DNA of 64,000 nucleotides, taken from Cotesia glomerata (Eukaryota; Arthropoda; Insecta; Hymenoptera; Braconidae). Position 1 is the stretch's first letter. Every line of letters starts with the position of its first letter. The stretch lies in the NCBI RefSeq assembly GCF_020080835.1, contig NC_058162.1, positions 2,790,001 to 2,854,000 of the forward strand. The letters are read 5' to 3'. A program made the translations under genes and the position numbers. Positions 48,328-60,172 of the stretch are shown one piece after another. The notes beneath the pieces are model-generated. The model made no database searches, had not been told where the DNA came from, and saw only the letters and a program-made list of their open reading frames with translations.

Positions 48328-48804
48328 TTATTGTTATAAGATTTTTTTTATTTAAATGAAACATTTTTTTATTGGCCGCCAGATTTTTTACTATCGATTG
48401 ACTTTTGACTATAATCTTTCCAGTCAACCAGCTGTGACGAATTTTTTTTAGATTCAATACAAAAATTGTATCCCAAAAAATTCAATAAATTAAACCAGCA
48501 TCCCTGATGAACACAAAGCTAGCCTTCAGAACAGAAATTCGTGGAATTTGGACTAACGATAGTCGATTTTGACTCCGACAATTGAATTCCCATATCCATT
48601 TCCCTTCTTATCCACCCAACGAACGTTCTCCTCCCTTTCAACACCCCAACGCTCATCGAAGTGTCCTCTATCCGAAACTCATTAATCATTTTTCCCGATA
48701 GCACTTGGGTTTAATTAAACCTCCTCCTAAAGATCTACTTAGTACTAATTTTTAATTTCACTCACTTTTATCATTTTCTGATTAAAAATTTATTTTTGTT
48801 CCAG
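48328..48804. other. Sequence upstream of the receptor exon
   Basis: A moderately GC-richer stretch at 48500-48720 has no start codon context for a gene. The stretch ends in a pyrimidine-rich tract TTTATTTTTGTTCCAG (AG at 48803-48804), a good 3' splice site. This suggests that the receptor has an upstream non-coding exon. Confidence 0.45.
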
Positions 48805-49180
48805 AAGCTGTTGGCTGCTTTGATCTCCGTTTTTTCCAAAAACAAAGATTTGAGTGAATAGCTGGGATGTAATCCCAGAAAATGACCCGAGGCACATTAT
48901 TAGTCACAGCACAACTTCCGTTTACCTACAACTGAAAAAATTGCAAGAGAACTGTCGAATATTCGCCCTTTCATCGAACAAAAAAAAAGACCTCAATACA
49001 GTGGTAAAAAACTGAAGCCGATAAATCAATAAAATAATAATCATCAGTAGAATTTGATGTGCTTAAAAAATTGCAATGGAAAAAAAATTAGCACGTGAGA
49101 TGTTTTATTGCGATAAAAAATCAAAAACGATGCCTCTGTACTGATCAGCTGGACAAAGATTCCAAAATTACAAATTGAAG
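48805..49180 (+). promoter_or_regulatory. Presumed 5' UTR part of the receptor exon
   Basis: Lies between the candidate acceptor at 48803-48804 and the ATG at 49181. It contains several short upstream ATGs followed quickly by stops, which could dampen translation. Assignment as UTR rests on the acceptor motif only. Confidence 0.4.
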
Positions 49181-49620
49181 ATGGAAAAAATTTATTTTTC
49201 AACGGCCTACCCGCCGGTAAATTTAACTCCTTGGAACGAGGTCTGGATTAGCGATTTTGATAACATCACTTATGATAATGTTACGGATATAGATAGCAAC
49301 AAATTTACACTGCCGCTATGGCGTCAAATTTTATGGTATTGTTTGTTTGTGAGCATGATTATCGTCGCAACTGGTGGAAATTTGATAGTTATATGGATCG
49401 TGTTGGTGCATAAACGTATGAAATCGGTGACAAACATATTTCTGGTTAATTTGAGCATCGCTGATACTTTAGTGTCAATGCTCAATGTTACCTTCAATTT
49501 TTATTACATGTTACACAGCCACTGGACATTCGGGAATTTGTACTGCAAAGTCAGCCAATTTATTTCTGTTGTCACTATCTGCGCCAGTGTTTTCACGCTC
49601 ATGGCTATCTCTATTGACCG
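49181..49620 (+). CDS. Tachykinin-like peptide receptor, first coding exon
   Basis: Encodes the N-terminal 147 residues of a class A GPCR. The start is the ATG at 49181 (MEKIYFS); an in-frame TTG two codons earlier is not needed. Residues 1-45 are extracellular with glycosylation sites at N14, N28 and N33. TM1 spans about 50-75 with GGNLIVIW (N67). TM2 has NLSIAD (N90, D95). HWTFG is in loop 1. C122 is the conserved disulfide Cys at the top of TM3, which ends SIDR at 144-147. The exon stops in the Arg codon at a GTGAGT donor (49621), so the intron is phase 2. The TM2-TM3 text closely matches insect tachykinin/natalisin receptors (TkR99D/TkR86C); the subtype is not resolved. Such receptors couple through Gq to calcium signalling in neurons and gut. 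Remaining exons are not in view. Confidence 0.9.
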
Positions 49621-49918
49621 GTGAGTTTTTTTTTATTATTATTTTTTTTTTTTGTTGTATTCGTGGTTTTGATTATCGAAATCATTTTTAATTGCTTCCG
49701 TTTTGGAAGACTTTTTGAATCAATCGTTAAAGATTTTTAACGAAGCACGATAAAATAACATACTTATTTTTTGGGCGATTTTCAAGGTCAAGTATGAGCC
49801 AAATTGATCGAATAGTTTAGATATCACATTAATTCAACCCCCATGAAAAAAAAAATATATGTCGAAGTACATAAAAAATATATTTTAAATATATTAAAAA
49901 TCTATAAAAAATATATAA

Positions 49919-49926
<8 letters not shown>

Positions 49927-49996
<70 letters not shown>
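49927..49996. repeat. (AT)n microsatellite
   Basis: AT dinucleotide run with rare interruptions inside the presumed receptor intron. Confidence 0.9.
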
Positions 49997-49997
<1 letters not shown>

Positions 49998-50845
49998 AAT
50001 TTATATATAAATTATGTATAGTAAATATATTTGTAATAACTAACTTTTGGCCGATTTTCATATATATTTTTTATATTTCAAATGTATTTTAGATGTATTC
50101 AAAATATATTTTTTTTATATTTTTAGCTATGTATTTTTTATGTATTTTAAGATATATCTTGAATATATCTAAAATATATAAACTATTTATGAAATTCGGC
50201 CAAAAGTTAGTTAATAGAAATATATTTTCTATACTTATTTTTTATAGATTTTTAATATATTTAAAATATATTTTTTATATATTTCGAAATATATTTTTTT
50301 TATAATTTTTTTCTCATGGCAGAAAATTGAAAATCATTCAATTATCACACTTTTAATGGATCTTTTTGAAACAACTTTTGAACCCGATGAATTATCGATA
50401 TTCTGTAAAATGCAATTGAAAACTTATTAAATAAGCATCATTTTCAATGCTTGCTTGTTTTTTAAATTAAAATTTACCTATTTTTTCATCGATTTGATGA
50501 AAATTTACTATTGCAATCGTTTTAACGATTTTTTTCCTGTTGCTTAAAGAAAAATCATTGACTAACTCTAACCCAGCCTGGAGAAGTTTGGGCATAATAT
50601 AAAATTTTTAATAATTGAAAACCTCTTTGCCCAAAATCGAAGAGATTTTCTTAAAAAAAAAAAAAAAAAAAAAAAAATATGTGTGTTTCAAAATACACAG
50701 GTAAGAAGTGAAACTTCTTTATGACATATCATTTTTCTACTATTTACAACTTCACGGAAATTGGGTAGATGAAGCTTGAGAAAAAAAAATTTTTCCGTAT
50801 TAAATGAAAGCTTTTCTACTTTAATTTTCTTTTCTACTATAATTT

Positions 50846-51008
50846 TGAAGAGGGTAATTGTCTTGAATCAAGACGAAAAATTCTTGCTTCAAGTAAAATT
50901 TCCATCTATCAAGAAAAATTTCTTTGAATCAAAAATTTTTCTGCTCAAATTGAGAATATTAAGTTCTTCGAAATTATATACTTAATTCAAGAACATTTTT
51001 TTTCTGTG
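50846..51008. mobile_element. CACAGAAAA-family MITE, left part uncertain
   Basis: The right end TTTTTTTTCTGTG followed by TA, and the internal phrase GTCTTGAATCAAGACGAAAAA, match the 55074-55300 copy. The left end is degraded or replaced. Confidence 0.6.
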
Positions 51009-52937
51009 TATTATTATGGACATGCATGCAAATAATATGAGTAATTAATTTTATCATTGCTTTTGTTATAATTATTGTATTTCATCAATTATGATCGCAT
51101 CATAATTACCATTGTTGTTATTATTTAGACTCTGCTATTATTTAATCTAAAAATTAGTTAATCAGTTTACAAAAACTATATAACGAACTTTAATATTCAT
51201 ATTTCATGTCATATCTTAGTAAAAATAATTCAAAGCAGATATTTAATAATTTACTCAATTACACAAGTTATGAGTAAATAATTGAAATTATCTATTCAAA
51301 GCAATATAATTATATGATGATAGTTAATCTTGTGGACATGCTACGATTTTATAGAATTCAAAATAAATAAATAAATTATTAGAAAAGAGTAATTAAAAAG
51401 ATGTATGTATACATATTTTTATTTCCTAATTGTATTTTAAAATTATTATTTACTTTGTTCTTTTAATTATTTTTAGAATTAATCATGCTTACTGGATTTA
51501 TTCTTTACGTCGCTATACTGAACTTTGATAAAAAGAAAAAAAAAACAACAGGGCGCGTAACCGAAAATTGTGATATTTTTTTTTACATAGCTATAAAATT
51601 TCTCTCATACGTCGATAAAGAAGTTTCACTTCAAAAAAAAAAAAAAAAAAAAAAAGATTGTATTCTGAACTTTACACTGACTTTTTGTGGAAATGCAACA
51701 GGAACTCGTTTAATTCAATAAGATCGAAAAGTAAATAATACAAAGTTTCACAAATTTAGTAATAAGATGATTCTGCGATAAATCAGTATCTAGAAAAAAG
51801 TTTACCGATCGATTTTCCCGTCGTAAGTTATACTTTAAATTCTTCTCTATTGTTTTATTTTTTCTTCAACGCCTCTAAACACTTTTATTTCGTAATTTCT
51901 TTTATTTCCATTCCCCACGGTCCACCGAGGGGAACAGTGTACAGCTACACCAGATACCCGCTGCAATTTACGGGTTGCCTAGCATGTGCTTTTTAGTTTT
52001 GCTTTTTAAAAATAAAAAACCAATTTACTATGGCTATTATCCCTGAAATATCCTTTGGCTAACTTTAAAGCATTTCCCACAAGAGATTAATTGTGGAAGT
52101 AAGTAGTCAAGCTGTACACTGCACTATTTATTTACATATTTGTCATAGAGTTATTAAAAATAGAAACCAGGGCTCCAGATTTTAATAAAACTGTGTCAAG
52201 ATTTAGAAAACTCAATCCCGGTATTTATTTATCGCTAGATTCAGTGAGTTGAGACTTATCAAATAAAACTTTCATTTCATATTATATCTATAGCAGTCAA
52301 TAAAAAGTAAGACATCGAAGTATTAAAGTTATAAAAATATAAAATTTTACCTGAGCTTTGCTATCAAGTTAACTCAAGTACAAAATTAAAATGTCAACTT
52401 TTTATATAACTTAACCATTTTTTTTTCTTTCAAAAGCAAATGAAATGGTGTTAGATTTGATTTCTGAACGCGTCTTAAGTCATTACTTGAAATTTTTTAC
52501 TTCAATAATTTTTACTAGTAACCTTGCAGTCAATATGTAACTGCCGTGACTTGTGAAATATAAATAAATAAAATTTTGCTTTATTAAATAATGACATTTG
52601 ATAAATTGCACTGTACTTTTTTAAAAATTGACTTTTTTGAAGATATAACCTCATCTCGATATCATGCTCATCAAGAGCTTTCATTTGACTACCCACATAC
52701 ATTTTTATATATTTTTCATATATACATACATATATAATATATGTAAATTTATGAAAAATTGATGTGTGTCACAAGATACAAGGTCTTTTTTTAATTATGT
52801 TAAATTGCATTGTACTTTCTTAACTATTGACTTTTTTAAAGATATAAGCTCATCCCGATGTTGCACTCATCAAGAGCTTTCATTTGAGTACCCACATGCA
52901 TTTTGTTATATTTTTCATATATACATATATATATATA

Positions 52938-53212
52938 TTAGGGTGTGCCAAAATGTAACTCCCGTAGAGAACCTTTTAAAATTGGAATTTTGAGTTCCGC
53001 TTTTAACAGAAGCTTAGTTTGGGCATTTCCGGTGAAAATTCAAAATTTGGCCAGAAGTGCCCAAACTAAGCTTCTGTTAAAAAATTGAAAATCAAATACA
53101 TCGTCTCACTCCAAAATATCTCAGGAAATGCCCAAACGCAGCCCTTGTTAAAAGCGGAACTCAAAATTCCAATTTTAAAAGGTTCTCCACGGGAGTTACA
53201 TTTTGGCACACC

Positions 53213-53216
<4 letters not shown>
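52938..53216. mobile_element. 279-bp TTAGGGTGTGCC MITE in Helitron H loop
   Basis: Palindromic, starts TTAGGGTGTGCCAAAATGTA, ends TTTTGGCACACCTTAA, TA flanks. It is a deleted relative of 36731-37088, lacking part of the left arm (the GCATTTCCTAAGATATTTTG portion) while keeping GCCCAAACTAAGCTTCTGTT. Confidence 0.85.

Positions 53217-53298
<82 letters not shown>
53217..53298. repeat. (AT)n in loop of Helitron H hairpin
   Basis: About 40 AT units directly abutting the MITE, filling the hairpin loop. Confidence 0.93.
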
Positions 53299-53303
<5 letters not shown>

Positions 53304-53850
53304 AATATATGAAAAATTGATGTGGGTACTCAAATGAAACCTCTTGATGAGTGTAACATCGAGATGAGCTTATATCTTTAAAAACATCAGTTGTTAAGAA
53401 AGTACAGTGCAATTTAACAATTAAAAAATGACCTTGTATCTTGTCAAATACTGACATTTTTAAATATATAAGCTCATCCTGATGTAACACTCATCACGAG
53501 CTTTCGTTTGAGTACCCACATGCATTTTTATATATTTTTCATATATACATATATATAATATATAAATATATGAAAAATTAATGTAGTTACTCAAATGAAA
53601 GGTCTCGATGAGTGTAGCATCAGGATAAGCTTATATCTTTAGAAATGTCAATAGTTCACAAGATACAAGGTCATTTCTTAATTATGCATCTAGAAATAGA
53701 GCATTTTCGAATGCAGCCTAAATACTTACTATCATAAATTAACTATTGGTGAAAATGAAATGAAACCTTGAAAAGGCACAAATTCAAGTCAAGACCTTTG
53801 CAATGACACTAAATTTTTCCAAAAAAAAAACCGATTTTATCATAAGTTCA

Positions 53851-55073
53851 CTTTTTGAGTATTCCTGACCTGTAATAAATTTTCATTCCAACCATTTCAA
53901 TTTCAAGATTTCCGCCCTTTCATATCGACATTACGCGACACCTAGAAAACTAATTTCATCTGAGTAGAGCTGGAAAAATGCGGCTCATCGATATCTGGCA
54001 TATAGAACATCTAAGATCAATAACAATAAAATAAAAATAAATATAATACTAATACTTATCTTTTATCCACTCGGTGCTATTTGATGGGCTCGAGTCAGCA
54101 GTTTCACTCTAACACAGTTCTACGGTCATCAAAATACTTCGGAATGACGACACACTCGTATTCTCATATAAAAAATGGATATCGCCCATCGAGACTTTCC
54201 AGACACCGCGTACTTTATTAAATACGCGCATAAATTAACTCTTTTTATGGGTTTGTCTTTTTTTTCCATCTTTAATTTCTGGTTTCAATCGATAGAACAT
54301 GACAGAACTGATAAAATATAAATTATTTGATAAACAAGTAATTACATTACAATCAAAAAAACTCTAAGCCAATTTACCCAAAAAATGACAATTTAAAATT
54401 GAAAATTGATATAAGTAGATATATTGCCCGAAATTGTTCACTGACCTGCAATCAAGACAATTAGGCTACCTTGAGAGATAAAGCTAAGGTCGGTCAAAGC
54501 AGAATTATTGATGATTAAGCTTAGAACTCCCTCTTGGTTTCTAAACTCAAGATTATATATCCTTTAAAATAATTTCCCTTTAAATGAATCCCAAGCACTG
54601 GGCCGTCAAATCCGAAATCTCGTTCTCTGATATTAACAAAACAATACAACTGAACATTGAGTCTTGAATTCCAGTCTGTTTTGAATTCTTAGTACACCCA
54701 ATTCCTCCAATATCAATATCTGTTTCTTGGTTCAATAAGCACTTCAATATTCCATTTAATTTATACCTTTCAAATTTAGTAATTCAAATCAACTGGTTGG
54801 CTTCATGTAAAACTATTTGCGTTTGTATCGAAAAATGCAAACAATTTTTTTTTTTTTTTTTTTTTTTTTTTATTATTAAGTACACGTGCATTTGAAATTG
54901 CAGATCTAATGTCACATAATTCCCCTAGTCCCTATAGCAATTTTATTGCTCATACTTTCATACATATTATATAAAGGTTGGTGAATTCAAATGTGGTGTG
55001 AAAGAAAAAATACATATATGTATATTAAGGTGGCGCGATAAAAATCAACTATTTTTATTTTTCGAGTTTCCTA
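53851..55073. other. Presumed intronic DNA, nothing recognised
   Basis: Slightly GC-richer than average at 53870-54190, with no exon or RNA motif. A poly-T run lies at 54847-54870. Confidence 0.5.
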
Positions 55074-55300
55074 GACAGAAAAAAAAAATTGATTTTATTC
55101 AAGAGAACAATTCTTGATCCAAAAAAATAATTTTGAAAATCTTTGTTGTCTTGAATCAAGACGAAAAATTTTTCAATCTAGTAAAATTTACTTAATTAAA
55201 CCATGAAGAATTTCTTAGTTTAAGAATTTTTCTATTTAAATCAAGAAGATGAAGTTCTTCAAAATTATTTAGTTGATTCAAGTAAACTTTTTTTTCTGTG
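55074..55300. mobile_element. CACAGAAAA-family MITE, 227 bp, TA target site
   Basis: The left end GACAGAAAAAAAAAATTGAT (first C changed to G) and the right end TTTTTTTTCTGTG are flanked by TA (55072-55073, 55301-55302). The interior has inverted TTGAATCAAG motifs. Confidence 0.83.
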
Positions 55301-56877
55301 TATGAAAATATGTTGGGCTTTGAGGCAATTTTAAATTTAGAAGGAGATTTATAAATGAGACAGTCCTATTTACGACTAATTTCATTGATATTCTTCAAGA
55401 TATTTCTGTTTTTTTATTGTTATAATTATAATAAAAAAGTTTTATAACACAAAACTAAATCTTTCTATATTATTTTTCATGTTTAAATGTCTTATTCTCA
55501 TTTTAAGCGACTGACCGAAATTCGTAACTTCAAACTTCAGAATAAATATATTTTTTTCGAACTTCATTAAATATTGATTTTTTTCCTTAAAATACATTGT
55601 TTTCCGAATAAAATGGCGTCGGCTTTTTTTCGATATCGTAAAAATAAAAATTTCTGCGACTTTTTTTATAAAAAAAGTTCAATTTCATAAGTTTTTTTTT
55701 CTAAACGATTTTTCAGTATTTTTAAATTATTAGAAATCAAAAATAACTATTAAAATATTTAAAGGGAATGTTATATTAGTTTGGTGTCAATTGTAAGCCA
55801 ATACATGACATAAAAAACGAATTAGCTGAGTTTTGCTGAGAGAATTTTTTTTAAAATAAAAGAATATCAGGATTGCTTTTTTTAAATTTTATTTATTCAA
55901 TGTACATCTGAAAAAAAAATTGGTTGCCGATTTTTTTTATTTTGATATTTTTACAAAATGGTGATCGATTTAAAACTTTTTTTTGAACACTTTAACAATT
56001 TCTCTTACTCTATTTGTTAAAATCAATTAATAAATACCAGAATAAAAATATAGATAAATATTAATGATTAATTTAGTAATATCGGATCCAAATAACAAAT
56101 TCCATTTCAATACCAATGAGGTTGATGTGCATCCTCTCAATACCAATAACTCTTGTACATATAGATGATAGCAATAGCTCTCAATGCCCATACTATCACG
56201 TACCGTAAAATGAGAATGCGCTTAGAATTTACGATCCATAAAAAATTATTTAATAATAATAATAATGATAATATTAATAATAAAAATAAAAACAATAATG
56301 ATAGTAATAATAATGACTAGAAGGAACTTGTTATATTTTTATTAATTAAACTAATTAAATTAACAATATCTCCTCCTAATTTAGTAAATCAGTATTTATT
56401 ACTTCAGTACTAATTTTTTTCCCGTAAGATTTCCTCAAGCCGTAAATTTCCAGTGAGCCATGCCCTGTATCTTGAGCTTTCCTCAACTTAGCCGGCGGTT
56501 TTTCGCTTTTTACTCCTCGTCACCGTCTTAATTTTTAAAAAGTTATGGCTTAATGCAAAGCGTGGTTTGTTAGTCGTCGTAAAGCTCGTGACCAGAATGT
56601 CTAACACGTGGACTCACCGTCCCTTTTAATGTCTTAATCTTGCAAATGGCTTCGTGAAAATACCTCAAGACACCATTTAAGAGCTTACTAAGAGTGTTTA
56701 ATGACTCTAAAACACGTGCTTTTATAAATAATAAATTATACTAATGCTTTTTTTACCGTCATTAATTTTTTCTCTTGCTAATTATCACCATTTACATTTT
56801 TAATAATTCATAGTTTCAAATTATAACTTAAGAAATAATAAAAAAAAGCAGAAATAGAAGTAGATTTGTCTGAGCTA
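55301..56877. other. Presumed intronic DNA, no supported gene
   Basis: AT-rich. AAT trinucleotide arrays at 56250-56310. A GC-richer patch at 56440-56700 has no long frame or RNA signature; conserved non-coding sequence cannot be excluded. Confidence 0.45.
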
Positions 56878-57615
56878 CACGGAAAAAATAAAACTCTAAA
56901 ATTCACTCGGATTTTAGTTAATTTTTATAGTTTCAAACAGTACAGCGGGCATCGGGGTGACACAAATGTAAATATTGCAAAACTTAATGTAGAAAGTGTA
57001 AAAGCCACAATTTATAATTTAATATCGAAAATGTGATTAGTAGCTGTCACTATAGTAAATAACGACTCTCTAATCTTAAAAAATTACAGTTTCAAACAGT
57101 AAAAATTGCCGTTTCAATATATAGTCTATACTATGAGGAGAAGGGGAAGGTCTCACACTCGGAGAATTTAACATTTGAAACAGTAAAAATTTTACTCTTA
57201 AAATATATATTTTACCAGTCCAAGCAAATCAATAAATATAGTTTGATTTTTAGCGTTGCGTTTAAAATTTACCATTTTACTTTGTAAATATTGACGTTGC
57301 TTGTATAGAAATTTAGTAACTGTAGCTTATATTTTTTACATATCATGCGATCATTTTTTAGGTACGAAACGATAAATATCAAAGTCAAAATTCTTAATTA
57401 TTATACTTTAACATTTTGGACTATCACATAGCGAATATTTCTGTTTGAAATAGTACTTTCTTCCATGTAAATAATAAATTGTAGCATTTAAATGATAAAT
57501 ATTATAAAGTGATTGTTAAAATCACGATTTTACTGTTCGAAATAGTAATTTTTTCCAGTTGATCATTACTTACTATAAATTAACTATTATTCATTACAGT
57601 TGACTTTTTTCCGTG
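56878..57615. mobile_element. 738-bp MITE with CACGGAAAAA ends, TA target site
   Basis: Starts CACGGAAAAAATAAAACTCT and ends TTGACTTTTTTCCGTG, with TA on both sides (56876-56877, 57616-57617). Several internal copies of TTTCAAACAGTAAAAATT in both orientations. Its right part (57410-57612) matches the fragments at 29.7 and 40.7 kb, making this the complete reference for that family. Confidence 0.82.
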
Positions 57616-58667
57616 TATCATAAATTTGCAAAATTTTTAAAACGAATCATGAAATCTACTAAAAATTTTTATAAACTGAATAAAGAACAAAATTGCCAAT
57701 TACCAGCATTAATATACTGGACATTTCATCGGCCATTGAATGTTTATTGGTCTCTAATAGCGGCAATAAAAAAATAATCCGAGTACGCAGTAGAGAATAA
57801 ACTGACACGCAATTGCAGGTTTTATTTTCCCCGTACTTGTAATCATTTCACTTCACATGTCATGTGGTTCTACTAAGTGATCCAAAAAATCTAAATCCAA
57901 TTAGACTATCAAACAAACCAAATCAAAAGTTTTTAAATAAAATCCCAAAGGTCAAAAGCTTGGGACTTGATTGAGCTGGCTACTATTAATAAACAAATTC
58001 GATTAAAATAAATTCAACATCCTGTCGATTATTTTTATTGTTAATAAAAAATCTCGCAAACACTTGTTGTAAAATCAAGATAAAAAAAGGTACAAATAGT
58101 ATAAATTACCGATGAACAAATATATATTCAATCTTCTATAACATTGGTTGTAACTTACTCGAGAAAATCGTATTTTTAACGCTCCACGTTTTCAATCCAT
58201 ATAAAAGTATATAAGTAAAATCTCAAAGTCCCAGCACAAGATAAGAAAATAAAAAAATTAGAACAGGAATAGCACAAGACATCCGAAATCGTGCATCAGC
58301 TGCACTTCCGCGATAGCATTTGGCATCGTTTTACTATAAAGAAACCACATACGTTTAATATTTTTTACTTTTATTTTATTTCGCATATCATGCAGCCTCT
58401 CAAGTTTAAGTCCTTATACGAAACATAATCGGTTCATCTGGGGAAAAAATCCGCGACTGATCCCCGATTATTGCAATCAGTCGAGTGAAAAAACTCCTCA
58501 AATGAGATTGACAAGAACGCTCTACCATTCAGACGATCAAGTCTTTCAACATGAATGGCAGTAATCTCCGTGAAATACCATCTCATTTATCCCTATTTCA
58601 ATTCCATCTACATTGAGCGAGACTGTACTACACGGGAGTGGGCGGCCTCATACACGTGCGATAACCT
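57616..58667. other. Presumed intronic DNA, no supported gene
   Basis: AT-rich. The patch at 58280-58600 is somewhat GC-richer but shows no exon with splice sites. Confidence 0.45.
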
Positions 58668-59320
58668 CCTTCGACAGAGTTCCGGTTCGAACAATTCGAC
58701 AATTTTCGAATTCGGATAAATTTTATCCTATAACTCACTATTGTCCTCAATTTTACTTTAAACCTGTGCAAAAGGCTGGAAAAGGGCAGTGGTGCCCCCT
58801 AGTGGTCACTTCCAAAAGTAAATATTTTAGAATTTGGTAAAATCTGACAATTTGTATCGTTAAATTTGTTCTGAAGTTGTCTTATGTCGTTTTTGATGAT
58901 TATTAGACCATAAAGGTTTATTTAAATGCTTAAACTTCAAAATCATTGTTTAATAAATCATTTATCAAAGCTCATCTAGTTTTTGACGACTTTCTTCGAC
59001 AGAGTTCCGGTTCGAACAATTTTCAAATTCGGATAACTTTTATCCTATAATTGAGGACTATTGTCCTCAATTTGACTGTAAACCCGTGAAAAAGGCCGGG
59101 AAAATGGCAGTGGCGCCACCTAGTGGTCATTTTTAGAACTAAATATTTTGGGATCCGGTAAAATCTGACACTTTTTATTGTTAAATTAGTTTTAAAGTTG
59201 CATAATGTTGTTTTTGATGATTGTTAGACCATAAAGGTTTATTTAAATGTTTAAATTTCAAAATCATTATTTAGTAAGTCATTAATCAGTATGTTTATCT
59301 GGTTTTTTGACGGTGTGAAA
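58668..59320. repeat. Tandem duplication, two units of about 325 bp
   Basis: Unit 1 begins near TTCGACAGAGTTCCGGTTCG (58668) and unit 2 near 58992 with the same phrase. Both contain TCGGATAA, TTTTATCCTATAA, ATTGTCCTCAATTT, GGCAGTGG.GCC.CCTAGTGG and ACCATAAAGGTTTATTTAAA. The units have diverged by roughly 15 percent, so the duplication is old. Both carry the CCTAGTGGTCA motif but no open frame is shared. Confidence 0.85.
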
Positions 59321-59558
59321 TGTTATTCAGTCTTTGACTGAGAAATTGTAGAATAGAGGTGAGCTCAATAATAATTCCTCGGAGAAACGTGAAATAAATT
59401 TAGTAATAGACGGAGATGAGTTGCATTTAAATGGTTGAAAACCTTGTTACAAATTTGTAAACCTAAAGTTCCAGTTTCAGGATGTCAGAACAAAGTTAGG
59501 TGTCAAAAACTCATCAACGAGAAAAGTACACGGAACGTTGTGAGCTGACTATTTAAAT

Positions 59559-60172
59559 ATGAATAGTTTGTCTGAGATAAGACAAGTAGACCAACGTAAA
59601 CTTGACAACTGTAAAGATAGTTCTAGGGAAGTATGTTCATCGACAAGTTCGTCGCTCGAATCTTTAACTGGAGCATCCACAAAGAGCGTAATGATATTGA
59701 TAGTGATAATGACAACTAATGTTAGCAAAAGAATTCAATTTCGAAATTACGGGGTCGAAAAACTAGGAACTCACTTGTTGAATTTGAATTAAACAGAGAG
59801 TGAATTATCTGGAAATAATCATGAATATAATGGACATAATAAAAGTGAAAATTGGATTGAGAATCGAGTTATTAATAAGCTTAATGATACTATTGGCTGT
59901 GATGTGCCAATAAAAGTTAGATTATTAACAGATATTATTGATATGCAAAGTAAAGCAACAACTACATGGGCGAGTACAATTAAAAAGGATAAAAATTCTT
60001 TTGAAAGTTTGCTGATAAAAAAAAGGCATTGATTTGGGTTTACGAAGTAGTTAGTTTTATAGTTTCGGTGATATGGCTGATAGCTGAGTTTTATAACGGA
60101 TTGTTTCAACTGTTGGAGAATGATTGTACTGTTGATACCGTTGTGTTTTATTTGAAGTTAAGTCTGAGTTAA
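59559..60172 (+). pseudogene. Broken unidentified protein gene
   Basis: Three protein-like segments in sequence suggest a decayed single-exon gene. Segment 1 begins MNSLSEIRQVDQRKLDN and is Ser-rich (SREVCSSTSSSLESLTGAST). After one in-frame TAA (59790) the same frame gives a hydrophilic stretch (NNHEYNGHNKSENWIENRVI, then VPIKVRLLTDIIDMQSKATT) ending at TGA 60030. Near an A run at 60017-60024 the reading shifts frame into KKALIWVYEVVSFIVSVIWL, a membrane-like helix, ending at TAA 60170. Near 59700 an alternative frame reads ERNDIDSDNDN, suggesting another shift. AATAAA motifs follow near 60350. Protein family not recognised. It may be a viral, mobile-element or host relic. Confidence 0.45.

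Larger units (their letters stand above)
49621..52514. other. Presumed receptor intron, AT-rich
   Basis: Starts with the GTGAGT donor. It contains an AT/ATA-rich region (49850-50300) made of ATATATTTTAAATATATTAAAAATC-type inverted phrases, poly-A runs at 50653-50677 and 51632-51654, and a partial CACAGAAAA MITE (50846-51008). I find no exon matching TM4-TM7. Confidence 0.5.
52515..53850 (-). mobile_element. Helitron copy H (three hairpin units, 5' end lost)
   Basis: The minus-strand 3' end is GGCAGTTACATATTGACTGC, AAGGTTACTAG. Three tandem hairpin units can be followed (about 52625-52770, 52830-53400 including an insertion, 53450-53650). Then comes the GCATTTTCGAATGCAGCCTA segment and part of the 5' spacer up to about 53850. 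The TC terminus is absent. The central loop holds a MITE (52938-53216) next to a long AT run. Confidence 0.87.

Noticed and set aside
49485..49691. 68-codon frame overlapping the receptor exon
   Set aside because: A shadow frame of the receptor coding sequence that runs into the intron.
51905..51990. GC-richer patch with CCCACGGTCCACCGAGGGG, considered as an RNA gene
   Set aside because: No cloverleaf, box A/B or stable structure beyond a short hairpin.
53161..53490. 109-codon minus-strand frame with Ile-Tyr repeats
   Set aside because: Spans a MITE arm, an AT microsatellite and Helitron sequence; no coding signal.
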